A stretch of DNA of 64,000 bases, taken from an uncultured Planctomycetaceae bacterium (lineage in GTDB: Bacteria > Planctomycetota > Planctomycetia > Gemmatales > Gemmataceae). The position numbers and the translations under genes are program-made. Below, in pieces: positions 1 to 8,579 of this stretch. Numbering within the stretch: the first letter of the stretch is position 1; each line of letters begins with the position of its first letter. The stretch spans positions 1-64,000 of the forward strand of contig CALARU010000177.1 in assembly GCA_937888715.1 (NCBI GenBank), read 5' to 3'. The notes beneath the pieces were generated by a model that was not told the origin of the DNA, did no database searches, and worked only from the letters and a program-made list of their open reading frames with translations.

Positions 1-19
1 TTTCCAGCGATACAAAATA

Positions 20-2578
20 ATGCCTATACAAATGATAAAGAACAAGTTCTTATTAGGCCAAAAATTACTGGTACTAATGATTTTTTGCACTTTATTTTCT
101 CGTACGACTTTATCTCAAGAAAAAAATTTAACAAAAGAAATCGAAGAAACTGACAATATAACAATCAATAAAGATTACTGGAAAACATTCGAATCCCTTA
201 ATGATAAAAACAAAAAGAACTCCATCAATTCATCTTCACCTATCGCAATTACTTTTTTAAAAATCCCCGACAATCCTTTTGACACTATTACCGTAACGCA
301 CCCGTTCAGGCCAATTACAACTTACAAAGTAGAACCGATAAGTAAATTTTTTAAATTACCAGCATCAGATGAAGTCATTTTACGGCTAAGGGTAATTGAC
401 AAAAATTTCAGCTTTAAAGAATTGCTAACAACTGGCCCAAGTGCAATAAAAGAAATCGTGTTTTTCGAAGAAACACTCGCAGAAACAGTGCAAAAATTTA
501 TTGAAGGCCGTATCTCTTTGGGCACTAATGAATTTAGTTCAAGCATTGAGTTTTTCGAACGATTATTACTTGCAGAAGAAGTTCTGGAAAAAGGACTGCG
601 TTTGCATGATTCTGCGATTGCTACAGAAAAAAGAACTGGGGAAGGCTGGGGCAATATGCGCAAAATTCTTGCCAATAAGCTTCTTTCAATTCGAATCAGC
701 AAAATTCAAGTTTACACTGAAAAAAAAGACTGGGATCAGGCACTTTTCGAAATCTCAAAATTGTCTTCAGGTTCGCCTGATAAAGAAACTCTACAAAAAC
801 TTTCATCCTACTTAGTTGATGTCATTGATGGTTCAAACCAATCTGGGCTAATAACTTCAAAAACAAAAGAGTTATTATCTGTATTTCTTTTCCTTGAATC
901 AAAACTTTATCCAAATGACAACGACAAGCCGTTGTTAAATTTATTAAGAAAAAAATCAGATATGTTTTATAAGCAAGCTGAAAGTTCTAAAGAAAAAATA
1001 CCCCCTGAAAAAACGAAGGAGTTTTTACTAAGGGCACTTGAGTTGCAACCTGACCACATTAAAGCCAGGCAATTACTTGAAAAAATAAGTCCTCAAAAAG
1101 AAACATTAAAAGTTGGATTGCCAAAACTGCCTGAGTTTAACAATGAGCCCTTACTAAACGACTCTGAAATTCATGCTGCTGATTTGATTTATGAATCCCT
1201 CTTCAGAAAAGAAACTGGGGTTGACGGAAATTCGCGCACAGTTCAGGTGCTTGCATCCTCAAAAATCATACCTTCCCAAAATGGGGTGACTTTCAATCTA
1301 GTGCCATCAAGTTTCTGGTCCAATGGAAAACCGGTGACAGCTCCTGAAATCCATGCGAGCATGAAAAAAAACAAAACCCTTTCCTGGTTGCACTCCGACG
1401 AAAGCTTATTATTAAATTGGAATAACAACGACACCAATAGTTTTGAGGTAAAGTTTAAAAGTGAAATTCTTGATTCTTTTGCATTTTTTGATTTTAAAAT
1501 CATCCAAGAAAACAACACTAAAAATGGCAGCGGCCCCTACAGGTTTTCGAGCAAAGGAGCGGAACTTGGTAGAGAATATGTAGTTTTCAAAGCTCAGCCT
1601 TTTTATAGTTTCCGAAAGAAAAATATTGGCAAACCTATAATCCCAGAAATCCGATTTTACAAATCAAGCGACCCGGTAGACGATCTTATAACAGGAAAAA
1701 TAGATCTTGCAGTTAATCTAAACTTCCAAGAGATCACTAAAATTAAAAACCGAAATAATAGCCAACCTTTTAACTTCTCCCAGACTGGAACTTCACTTCC
1801 CAACAAACGAGTTTATTTTATTGCAGTAAACCCTCATAAAGGGGTATTAAAATCATCTGAAATCCGAAAAGCCATTGCACACTCTTTGCTAAGATCAAAA
1901 ATCCTCAATGATGTATGGATCGGTTCTGAAAAAGGAACGGCACATCAGGCATTAGAATCAATTTTTCCCAAAGATTATTCTTTTACGAATGGTTTGGAAA
2001 AGACCGAAAGCGCTTGGTCACAAGATTTGGCAAAAATTCTTCAAACTCAAGCTGCTGAAAATATTCCCAGACAAATTATGCTTCCCCTTTCGTTGAAATA
2101 CCCCTCCGGTGATGCAAAAACTACACAAGCAATTGATTTATTAGCTTCTCAAATCAAATCTACTCTTAAAATCGATGTCATACCAGAACCTATCGATTCA
2201 AGCTTGTACTTTAAAAAAATCATCGATGACCAAGACTACGAACTTGCTTATGCCTGGCATGATTATTCGGATGACAATTGCTCCTTATACCCTTTGCTTT
2301 TCAATTATTTCCGAAGCCATAGTGCAGAACCACAACATAATCAAAAATTGCAAGCTTTACTTGATACTGCAAAAACAACCATGCTGGCTTCAACCATTCC
2401 AGAAATGCTTGAATCGAAAAAAATCATGATCTCTCTTTTTGAGCAGGAACTTCCATTGATTCCTCTTTGGCAACTAGATCGGTATTGGGCCTGGCGAAAG
2501 GACTTGCAATTGAATTTTACGGATAGCTTGCATCTATTTCAAAATGCACCTTCATGGAAAAAAGAACCTAACACTTAG
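20..2578 (+). CDS. ABC-type solute-binding protein, family 5 (peptide/nickel type), with long N-terminal extension
   Basis: The 852-residue product starts with a basic segment and a hydrophobic stretch (about residues 12-32) that reads as a signal peptide. From about residue 363 to the end it resembles the SBP_bac_5 family: an opening stretch about an expected bound state (LIYESLF), a SSFWSNGKPVTA-like segment, and late 'RKAIAHSL' and 'AYAWHDYSDD' segments. Family members bind oligopeptides or similar ligands in the periplasm and hand them to an ABC permease. About 330 residues lie between signal peptide and binding domain; they are charged and helical, and the last part (ALELQPDHIKARQLL) is TPR-like. 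No permease or ATPase gene lies downstream in the window, so the transport partner is not shown. Its stop lies one base before the next gene's likely start, suggesting co-transcription. A second Met at 32 is an alternative start. Confidence 0.8.
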   Translation: MPIQMIKNKFLLGQKLLVLMIFCTLFSRTTLSQEKNLTKEIEETDNITINKDYWKTFESLNDKNKKNSINSSSPIAITFLKIPDNPFDTITVTHPFRPITTYKVEPISKFFKLPASDEVILRLRVIDKNFSFKELLTTGPSAIKEIVFFEETLAETVQKFIEGRISLGTNEFSSSIEFFERLLLAEEVLEKGLRLHDSAIATEKRTGEGWGNMRKILANKLLSIRISKIQVYTEKKDWDQALFEISKLSSGSPDKETLQKLSSYLVDVIDGSNQSGLITSKTKELLSVFLFLESKLYPNDNDKPLLNLLRKKSDMFYKQAESSKEKIPPEKTKEFLLRALELQPDHIKARQLLEKISPQKETLKVGLPKLPEFNNEPLLNDSEIHAADLIYESLFRKETGVDGNSRTVQVLASSKIIPSQNGVTFNLVPSSFWSNGKPVTAPEIHASMKKNKTLSWLHSDESLLLNWNNNDTNSFEVKFKSEILDSFAFFDFKIIQENNTKNGSGPYRFSSKGAELGREYVVFKAQPFYSFRKKNIGKPIIPEIRFYKSSDPVDDLITGKIDLAVNLNFQEITKIKNRNNSQPFNFSQTGTSLPNKRVYFIAVNPHKGVLKSSEIRKAIAHSLLRSKILNDVWIGSEKGTAHQALESIFPKDYSFTNGLEKTESAWSQDLAKILQTQAAENIPRQIMLPLSLKYPSGDAKTTQAIDLLASQIKSTLKIDVIPEPIDSSLYFKKIIDDQDYELAYAWHDYSDDNCSLYPLLFNYFRSHSAEPQHNQKLQALLDTAKTTMLASTIPEMLESKKIMISLFEQELPLIPLWQLDRYWAWRKDLQLNFTDSLHLFQNAPSWKKEPNT

Positions 2579-2579
2579 A

Positions 2580-3965
2580 ATGGATTCAAAATTGTTATTT
2601 AATTTAAATTTAATTTTCTTCGGAACCGGATGGGCTGGCGATATCCAACTTTCTTGGTTTACCGCAATCCCTTTTGCGTGTGTATTACTTTTGATCGCAA
2701 TAGGCCCAATGTTTTTCCACCATTTTTGGGAATCCGATAAAAACAAAAGCATTGTACTTTTGCTTTTGTCTTTACCTGTTGTTATTTATCTTTGGTCTAT
2801 CAGGGAAGCTACAAATTCCCAAAGCCTTTATGCTTTTCAACATAGCCTTGTGGATTACCTATGTTTCATGAGTTTAATTGGCTCACTTTATGTTGTTTCA
2901 AGTGGTATTGTTTTAAAGTTTAAATGGAAATCAACCCCTATACTAAATGCGGCATTACTTGCTTGCGGGGCAATTCTTGCAAATTTCCTAGGTACAACTG
3001 GCGCAAGTATTCTTTTATTTAAACCTTACATTTACGCCAACCGAAACAGAAACCATAAGGTTCACCTCGTTTTATTTTTTATTTTCATCGTCGGAAACAT
3101 GGGAGGACTCTTAACACCTTTGGGCGACCCGCCCTTGTTTTTAGGGTTCCTTAATGGCATTGATTTCTTTTGGACTATATCTCTTTGGCCCCAATGGTTA
3201 GTTGCAAACACTTATCTTTTAATAACTTTTCTAATTGTTGATTTTTATTACTGGCGCAAGGATCATGTTTCATTCAACTCTCACCAAAATGCCCATGAGG
3301 AAATTTTTCATTTTTTCGGGAAGCGCAATTTTATATTTCTTGGAGTGTTAGTTTTTCTAGTATTACTTCAATCCCCATCTTTTGGGAAACCTTTGGGCGC
3401 ATTGGTAGGAAAAATACTTCCAGTTAAAAATCTTACATTGCCAATTGTTCCTGCGGCGCTTGCCCAGTTGCTTGTGGCAGCATTAGCGTTCATAACTACA
3501 CCAAATTTAATGAGGCGAACCAATGATTTTTCTTGGTTGCCTATTCGTGAAGTTGCCATCTTGTTTGTCGGGATTTTTATTACTATGATCCCGGCATTAG
3601 AAATATTAAGGCAGCATAGTTCCAAATTAGCGCTTCATCATCCTTGGCAATATTTCTGGCTTACGGGTGGGCTATCCTCTATCCTTGACAATGCGCCAAC
3701 TTTTCTTGCTTTTACAACACTTGCTGCGGGCGATGAAGGAATTTCGTCCCTTTCTTTTTCTAAACCGATTATTTTGGCTGCGATTTGTTGCGGTGCGGTT
3801 TTTATGGGCGCTAACACTTACATTGGGAATGGACCTAATTTCCTTATTAAAGCCATGGCCGAAAAAAATCAGATTAAGATGCCTAGCTTCTTTACTTATG
3901 CCTTTTTGGCCTTTATTCTCTTTTTACCCTTATATTTAATCCTCTCTTTCATGTTTTTTGGATAA
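2580..3965 (+). CDS. NhaD-type sodium:proton antiporter (ion transporter superfamily)
   Basis: A 461-residue polytopic membrane protein with about 11-12 hydrophobic segments. Diagnostic stretches are 'PLGDPPLFLGF' (about residue 180), 'LDNAPTFLAF' in the C-terminal half and 'NGPNFLIKAMAE' near the end, which are typical of the NhaD/CitT ion-transporter fold. NhaD proteins exchange Na+ or Li+ for protons across the cytoplasmic membrane and help with salt and alkali tolerance. The ATG at 2580 is chosen because it directly follows the upstream stop at 2576-2578; the reading frame stays open to 2544, but that part would overlap the solute-binding protein and adds no recognisable residues. Cation specificity cannot be read from the sequence. 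Confidence 0.85.
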   Translation: MDSKLLFNLNLIFFGTGWAGDIQLSWFTAIPFACVLLLIAIGPMFFHHFWESDKNKSIVLLLLSLPVVIYLWSIREATNSQSLYAFQHSLVDYLCFMSLIGSLYVVSSGIVLKFKWKSTPILNAALLACGAILANFLGTTGASILLFKPYIYANRNRNHKVHLVLFFIFIVGNMGGLLTPLGDPPLFLGFLNGIDFFWTISLWPQWLVANTYLLITFLIVDFYYWRKDHVSFNSHQNAHEEIFHFFGKRNFIFLGVLVFLVLLQSPSFGKPLGALVGKILPVKNLTLPIVPAALAQLLVAALAFITTPNLMRRTNDFSWLPIREVAILFVGIFITMIPALEILRQHSSKLALHHPWQYFWLTGGLSSILDNAPTFLAFTTLAAGDEGISSLSFSKPIILAAICCGAVFMGANTYIGNGPNFLIKAMAEKNQIKMPSFFTYAFLAFILFLPLYLILSFMFFG

Positions 3966-4001
3966 TTTTTTCGGAATTTCACAGAGTTTTACTACATTAC
4001 C

Positions 4002-4029
4002 TTGCCTTTGTTACAGAAGGAATTAAGAT
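4002..4029 (+). promoter_or_regulatory. possible promoter of tRNA-His
   Basis: TTGCCT (4002-4007) and TAAGAT (4024-4029) are separated by 16 bases and end 10 bases before the tRNA. They match the sigma-70 consensus only partly. The call leans on position, since the tRNA stands alone between protein genes. Confidence 0.3.
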
Positions 4030-4039
4030 TACCGTATAC

Positions 4040-4114
4040 GGTGGGTGTAGCTCAGTTGGTTAGAGCGTCAGTCTGTGGCACTGAAGGTCGGGGGTTCAAT
4101 TCCCCTCACTCACC
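4040..4114 (+). tRNA. tRNA-His (anticodon GTG)
   Basis: The cloverleaf folds by eye: acceptor GTGGGTG/CACTCAC (one G-T pair), D arm GCTC/GAGC, anticodon stem TCAGT/ACTGA with loop CTGTGGC giving anticodon GTG, and T arm GGGGG/CCCCT around TTCAATT. The extra G expected at position -1 of tRNA-His is encoded at 4040 and can pair with the discriminator C at 4114. The 3' CCA is not encoded, so it must be added by the nucleotidyltransferase. Confidence 0.95.
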
Positions 4115-4201
4115 CTTATCAAATCTTTTTGCTGATCATTTTTATTTCTAATTCATCCACTTTTGATTATTCTTGATCAATTATCAAAATCGAGGGTCGT
4201 T

Positions 4202-5536
4202 ATGTTTAGTACAAATTTTGGCAAAGTAATTCTTCATTTACTGGTTGCTATGTTAACAAGCGGAACTGTTTTTTCTGATACCAACTGGCCTTCTTGGCGT
4301 GGCCCTCATGGAAACTCTGTATCCTATTCGAAATTACTTCCCACAAAATGGTCGGACAAAGAAAATGTAGCTTGGAAAGTACCCATTGTTGGGGATGGAG
4401 CAAGTTCCCCTTGCATTTGGGGCGATTCTGTTTTTCTTACTGCGCAAGAAGATGAAAAGTTAATGGCCCTAAAATTTGACTTTAAAACAGGAAAGAATTT
4501 ATGGTCTAAAGAATTAAGCACCGGTGAAGTAATTCGTGATCCCCTTCGAGGAAAACTTGGTGATCAACGAAGAAGACAAAAATTTCACAAACTTCATAAT
4601 CTTGCTAGCCCATCTCCGGTAACGGATGGAAAAGCCGTGGTCTTTCTATTTGGTAACGGCGATCTAGCTTGTACAAATTTCGAAGGGACTATTTTTTGGA
4701 AAAAGAATCTACAAAAAGATCAGGGAGTTTTTACAATCTGGTGGGGTTATGCAAACAGCCCGTTAATACATGATAATTTAGTCATTTGCACAGTCATGCA
4801 AGATTCTCTCGAGGATCTTGAAGGAGAAAAAGCACAAAGTTTTCTAATAGCTTACGACCTTACTACTGGTAAAGAAGTTTGGAAAACTCCGCGTAAAACG
4901 ATTGCGAAGGCGGAATCTTGCGATTCTTACACGACACCAATTTACCACAAGGCCGCAAAACAGACTCAAATTATTCTTATGGGCGGAAATCAGTTGGATG
5001 CCTACGACCCTAATACGGGCAAACAACTTTGGAAAAAAGAAGGCCTTAATGGGGGCAGAACAATAACTGGGCCTACCATTGAACAAAACACGGTTTATGC
5101 AACTCAAGGAATGCGAGGCCCATTGGTTGCTATCAATTTAGATAAATCTTCAGGGCTTCCGACCAACGAAAAAACAGCTTGGGAGTACACTAAAAACACT
5201 CCAGATTCGTGCTGCCCGGTAGGCGCCAACGGCCTTATTTTTATTATTAGTGATAATGGATTTGCTCAATGTTTGGACGCAAATAAAGGCACTAGTTATT
5301 GGAACGAAAGAATAGGCGGCGATTACAAATCCAGCCCTCTTGCGTGCAATGGAAAGATTTACTTCACCAATCTTGAGGGAGTTTGCACGGTCGTAGAAGC
5401 TACAAAAACATTCAATGTAGTAGCAAAAAACATCCTTGGGGAAGGAGTGATTGCATCGCCAGCGGTTTCTCGGGATCATTTGCTAATACGAACTCGAAAA
5501 AGTTTAATATGTATTGGAAATCCCTTTTCGAATTAA
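4202..5536 (+). CDS. PQQ-like beta-propeller repeat protein, secreted
   Basis: The 444-residue product has an N-terminal hydrophobic signal segment (residues 6-25, ending near VFSDTNW), then repeats of the PQQ-like quinoprotein blade type: 'DFKTGKNLWSKEL', 'DLTTGKEVWKTP', 'DPNTGKQLWKKEG', 'DANKGTSYWNERI'. The opening 'NWPSWRGPHGNSV' is common in planctomycete secreted PQQ/BamB-like proteins. Such propellers act as periplasmic scaffolds or PQQ enzymes; no catalytic residues can be named here, so the substrate is unknown. The ATG at 4202 is preferred over one 39 bases upstream because GAGGG lies at the right distance before it and because it leaves a clean signal peptide. Confidence 0.8.
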   Translation: MFSTNFGKVILHLLVAMLTSGTVFSDTNWPSWRGPHGNSVSYSKLLPTKWSDKENVAWKVPIVGDGASSPCIWGDSVFLTAQEDEKLMALKFDFKTGKNLWSKELSTGEVIRDPLRGKLGDQRRRQKFHKLHNLASPSPVTDGKAVVFLFGNGDLACTNFEGTIFWKKNLQKDQGVFTIWWGYANSPLIHDNLVICTVMQDSLEDLEGEKAQSFLIAYDLTTGKEVWKTPRKTIAKAESCDSYTTPIYHKAAKQTQIILMGGNQLDAYDPNTGKQLWKKEGLNGGRTITGPTIEQNTVYATQGMRGPLVAINLDKSSGLPTNEKTAWEYTKNTPDSCCPVGANGLIFIISDNGFAQCLDANKGTSYWNERIGGDYKSSPLACNGKIYFTNLEGVCTVVEATKTFNVVAKNILGEGVIASPAVSRDHLLIRTRKSLICIGNPFSN

Positions 5537-5711
5537 CAACAACTTGCGGAATGTCAAAGAATAACAAACCTAACGATTAACAGTTTTTTAACGCCTATTT
5601 TACTTGAACACCTGATTAATAATTATAATTCCCTCAAGTCAAACCACTTTAGGTTTACTTTGTATTGCATAATTCATTGAGTTTTATTCCACTTATCACA
5701 GATTACCAATC

Positions 5712-5915
5712 ATGTGCAAAGAAACCAAACTTGGACTGGCCTCTGGATTATTGATGATAATAATCATGGCAATCGGATTCCGCACAAATGATTCAACTAA
5801 GGACGATAAAATTTCAGATATGAAATCTGAAAAAGTCGTTCGAGAAAAGCAAAAGAACGATATTCAATTTCAAACCACTTCACGAAGCCCGAAAAATGGC
5901 CCGACCTTGGATTAG
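5712..5915 (+). CDS. small hypothetical membrane-anchored protein
   Basis: A 67-residue ORF with one hydrophobic segment (about residues 7-23) followed by a highly charged Lys/Asp/Glu-rich tail, as in small bitopic proteins. I do not recognise a family. The ribosome-binding site is weak. It stands alone between a plus-strand propeller gene and the end of the minus-strand ettA, 19 bases away. It could be a chance ORF, but the hydrophobic-then-charged pattern supports a real small gene. Confidence 0.45.
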   Translation: MCKETKLGLASGLLMIIIMAIGFRTNDSTKDDKISDMKSEKVVREKQKNDIQFQTTSRSPKNGPTLD

Positions 5916-5934
5916 TTTATAAACGCTGCAAACG

Positions 5935-7602
5935 TTAAAGTTTCCGATATTTAAAGCGCTTAGGTTTATCTGCATCTTCGCCCATACGCTGACGCCTTTG
6001 AGATTCATAAGCTTGGTAATTTCCCTCACACCAGACCACTTTTGAATCACCTTCAAAAGCAAGAATATGCGTTGCAATTCTATCTAAGAACCAGCGATCA
6101 TGGCTGATGACAACAGCACATCCACCGAAATTTAGCAGGGCTTCTTCAAGTGCTCGCAAAGTATCAACATCCAAGTCATTGGTTGGTTCATCAAGCAACA
6201 AAAGGTTTCCACCGCTGCGTAATAGCTTTGCAAGATGAACCCTGTTGCGTTCTCCACCTGATAATTCGCCAACTCGACGCTGTTGATCCTGACCTTTAAA
6301 ATTGAAGCGAGACACATAACCACGGGATGCAACCTTGGTTTTACCCAACATAATGTAATCTGTACCACCTGTAATTTCTTCGAAGACCGTATTTGTATCT
6401 ACCAAGGTATCGCGACCTTGCTGAACATAAGCAGGAACAACAGTTTCGCCAACGCGAAGGGTACCCGAATCTGGTTTTTCTTCGCCAACAATCATTCGAA
6501 ATAGAGTGGTTTTACCGGCACCGTTAGGCCCGATGATTCCAACAATCCCGCCCTTAGGAAGATTAAAATTAAGATCTTCGACCAAGATATTATCGCCATA
6601 GCCTTTTCGAACACCTTCAGCACGAACCACAAGATCACCGAGGTGAGGTCCGGGTGGAATCTGCATGACGAGCTCATCTTCTCGTTCTTCATATTCCTGA
6701 CTAGCCAGTTTTTCGTAAGCACTAAGGCGGGCCTTATTTTTAGCAATACGAGCTTTAGGGGCCATTCTTGCCCACTCGAGTTCTCTTGCAAGTGCTTTTT
6801 TCCTAGCTGTTTCTTGTTTCTCTTCTCTGGCAAGTCTCGCTTCTTTTTGTTCCAACCAAGAAGAATAATTCCCTTTCCATGGAATCCCCTGTCCACGATC
6901 CAACTCCAAAATCCATTGCGCAACATTATCTAAAAAGTACCGGTCATGGGTTACCGATACCACTGTTCCAGGGTAATTTTTAAGGGTTTTCTCAAGCCAA
7001 GCAACGGCTTCTGCATCAAGGTGATTAGTTGGCTCATCAAGCAGAAGAATATCGGGGCTTTCAAGCAATGTTTTACAAAGTGCAACTCTTCGCTTTTCGC
7101 CACCGCTTAATTGCGAAATCTTAGCATCAGGGGGAGGCAACCTCATGGCATCCATTGCCATTTCTAGTTTACGGTCAAGATCCCACGCATCAGCGGCATT
7201 AATAGCATCTTGAACGCGATCAAATTGGGCCTGAACTTTCTCCATTTCTTCTGGGGAAAGATCTTCGCCAAACTTCATCCCAAGTTCTTCGCTTCGGATC
7301 AACAATTTTCGGATAGGTTCAACAGCTTCTTCCAAATTTCCAAGAACATCTTTGGATTCATTCAAGCGGGGTTCCTGGGGGACATGTCCAATCGTAATAT
7401 TAGGGGCGGCTCGAACAGAGCCTATAAAATCCTTGTCTTGAAGTGCCATAATTTTAAGGAGCGAGCTTTTCCCTGCACCATTTGAACCAATAACTCCGAT
7501 TTTGGCCCCGGGGTAAAAAGAAAGCCAGATGTTTTTTAAAACCTCTTTCTTACCATACGCTTTGATAAGATTTTCAATTGTAAAGATATAATTATCTGAC
7601 AT
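5935..7602 (-). CDS. ettA: energy-dependent translational throttle protein EttA (ABC-F ATPase)
   Basis: 555 residues, the usual EttA length, with two ABC ATPase domains and no membrane part. Domain 1 has Walker A at residues 39-46 (GSNGAGKS), signature LSGGEKRRV at about 165-173 and Walker [12 protein letters not shown]; domain 2 has Walker A at about 358-365 (GPNGAGKT) and signature LSGGERNRV. The linker at about 245-300 is Arg/Lys/Glu-rich and includes '[20 protein letters not shown]', matching the tRNA-contacting linker of ABC-F proteins. EttA binds the ribosomal E site and gates the first peptide bond according to ATP/ADP. A modest AGGG site precedes the ATG. A ROK kinase gene lies upstream on the same strand, 115 bases away. 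Confidence 0.95.
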   Translation of the reverse strand: MSDNYIFTIENLIKAYGKKEVLKNIWLSFYPGAKIGVIGSNGAGKSSLLKIMALQDKDFIGSVRAAPNITIGHVPQEPRLNESKDVLGNLEEAVEPIRKLLIRSEELGMKFGEDLSPEEMEKVQAQFDRVQDAINAADAWDLDRKLEMAMDAMRLPPPDAKISQLSGGEKRRVALCKTLLESPDILLLDEPTNHLDAEAVAWLEKTLKNYPGTVVSVTHDRYFLDNVAQWILELDRGQGIPWKGNYSSWLEQKEARLAREEKQETARKKALARELEWARMAPKARIAKNKARLSAYEKLASQEYEEREDELVMQIPPGPHLGDLVVRAEGVRKGYGDNILVEDLNFNLPKGGIVGIIGPNGAGKTTLFRMIVGEEKPDSGTLRVGETVVPAYVQQGRDTLVDTNTVFEEITGGTDYIMLGKTKVASRGYVSRFNFKGQDQQRRVGELSGGERNRVHLAKLLRSGGNLLLLDEPTNDLDVDTLRALEEALLNFGGCAVVISHDRWFLDRIATHILAFEGDSKVVWCEGNYQAYESQRRQRMGEDADKPKRFKYRKL

Positions 7603-7717
7603 TTAAGAGCCCTTGCTTTGATTAAAACCCTACTTCGAATAACTTATTATGCTAACTTTAACTTATTAAAGAAAACTCACACTAGCTATGCCAGAAATTA
7701 AAAACAACTTAAACAGG

Positions 7718-8398
7718 CTATTTTATATTTTTGATTTTTGTAGGTGCCTTATTATCCCAAAAACGAACGCCACCTAAAAATGCAAAACTGTTATCACCCT
7801 TTTTAACCCCTTCAGGCAGAGAATCAAGTTTTTTGATATTTCCGCCCCCCAACACCACATAATCAGCGACCATCGCATCTTTTAGCAATTTAATAACTTC
7901 GAATACATTATCTTGCCAATGTTTACGACTGGAGCGATTCAAAGCTTTTACGCCAACATAATACTCGAAACTTTTATTTTTCTTGAACGGAAGGTGCCCA
8001 GCTTCAAGTGCAGCAACCACGCCATCAACAATCAAAGTTGTACCCAGCCCGGTGCCGAGGCCAAGAAACAACATTCTTCCACCTTCATAACAACCTAATG
8101 CCTGCATCGCAGCGTCATTGATAATTCGAACTGGTTTCCCAAAAGCTTTTTGAAAGTCAATATTCACCCAACCTGACCCGAGATTAACAGGTTCATTTCT
8201 AATTTTCCCATTAACAACCGGGCCGGGAAAACCAATGGTAACACAATCATAAGCCCAATCTTTGGAGTTTTCTAGAACCCCAGCAACCATTTCCTTACCA
8301 GTAATATTGGTGCCAGAAGGAAATTTTCGCACTTCATCTTTATTAGAAACCTTGATTTTTATATTAGTACCACCAACATCAATAACTAAAACTTTCAT
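7718..8398 (-). CDS. ROK-family sugar kinase, polyphosphate-glucokinase-like
   Basis: A 226-residue protein with the ROK/actin-like ATPase phosphate motif DVGGTN at residues 7-12, the 'GFPGPV' segment, a second phosphate loop LGLGTGLGTTL, and a later 'LGGGN'. The 'EAGHLPF' segment fits the polyphosphate glucokinase branch, which phosphorylates glucose using polyphosphate or ATP. It is shorter than typical ROK kinases (about 250-300 residues), and I see no Cys-rich zinc motif. Start ATG at 8398 has a good AAAGGTG site. It is divergent from the class III fructose-bisphosphatase gene, placing two sugar-phosphate enzymes around one 181-base intergenic region. Glucose specificity is inferred. Confidence 0.75.
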   Translation of the reverse strand: MKVLVIDVGGTNIKIKVSNKDEVRKFPSGTNITGKEMVAGVLENSKDWAYDCVTIGFPGPVVNGKIRNEPVNLGSGWVNIDFQKAFGKPVRIINDAAMQALGCYEGGRMLFLGLGTGLGTTLIVDGVVAALEAGHLPFKKNKSFEYYVGVKALNRSSRKHWQDNVFEVIKLLKDAMVADYVVLGGGNIKKLDSLPEGVKKGDNSFAFLGGVRFWDNKAPTKIKNIK

Positions 8399-8579
8399 AT
8401 TAATTCACCTTTCCCTGAATCATCATTTACCAATAAAATCACCCTAACAATTGGGCGATCAAAATACACTTTTATTTTAGCAATAATTTGATTAATTAAT
8501 AAGCCCTGATTGATTATCAAACCAATACTTGTTAATGATAATGAATGAGTAAATTTTTCAGCGCACAAGGAAGCACTAA

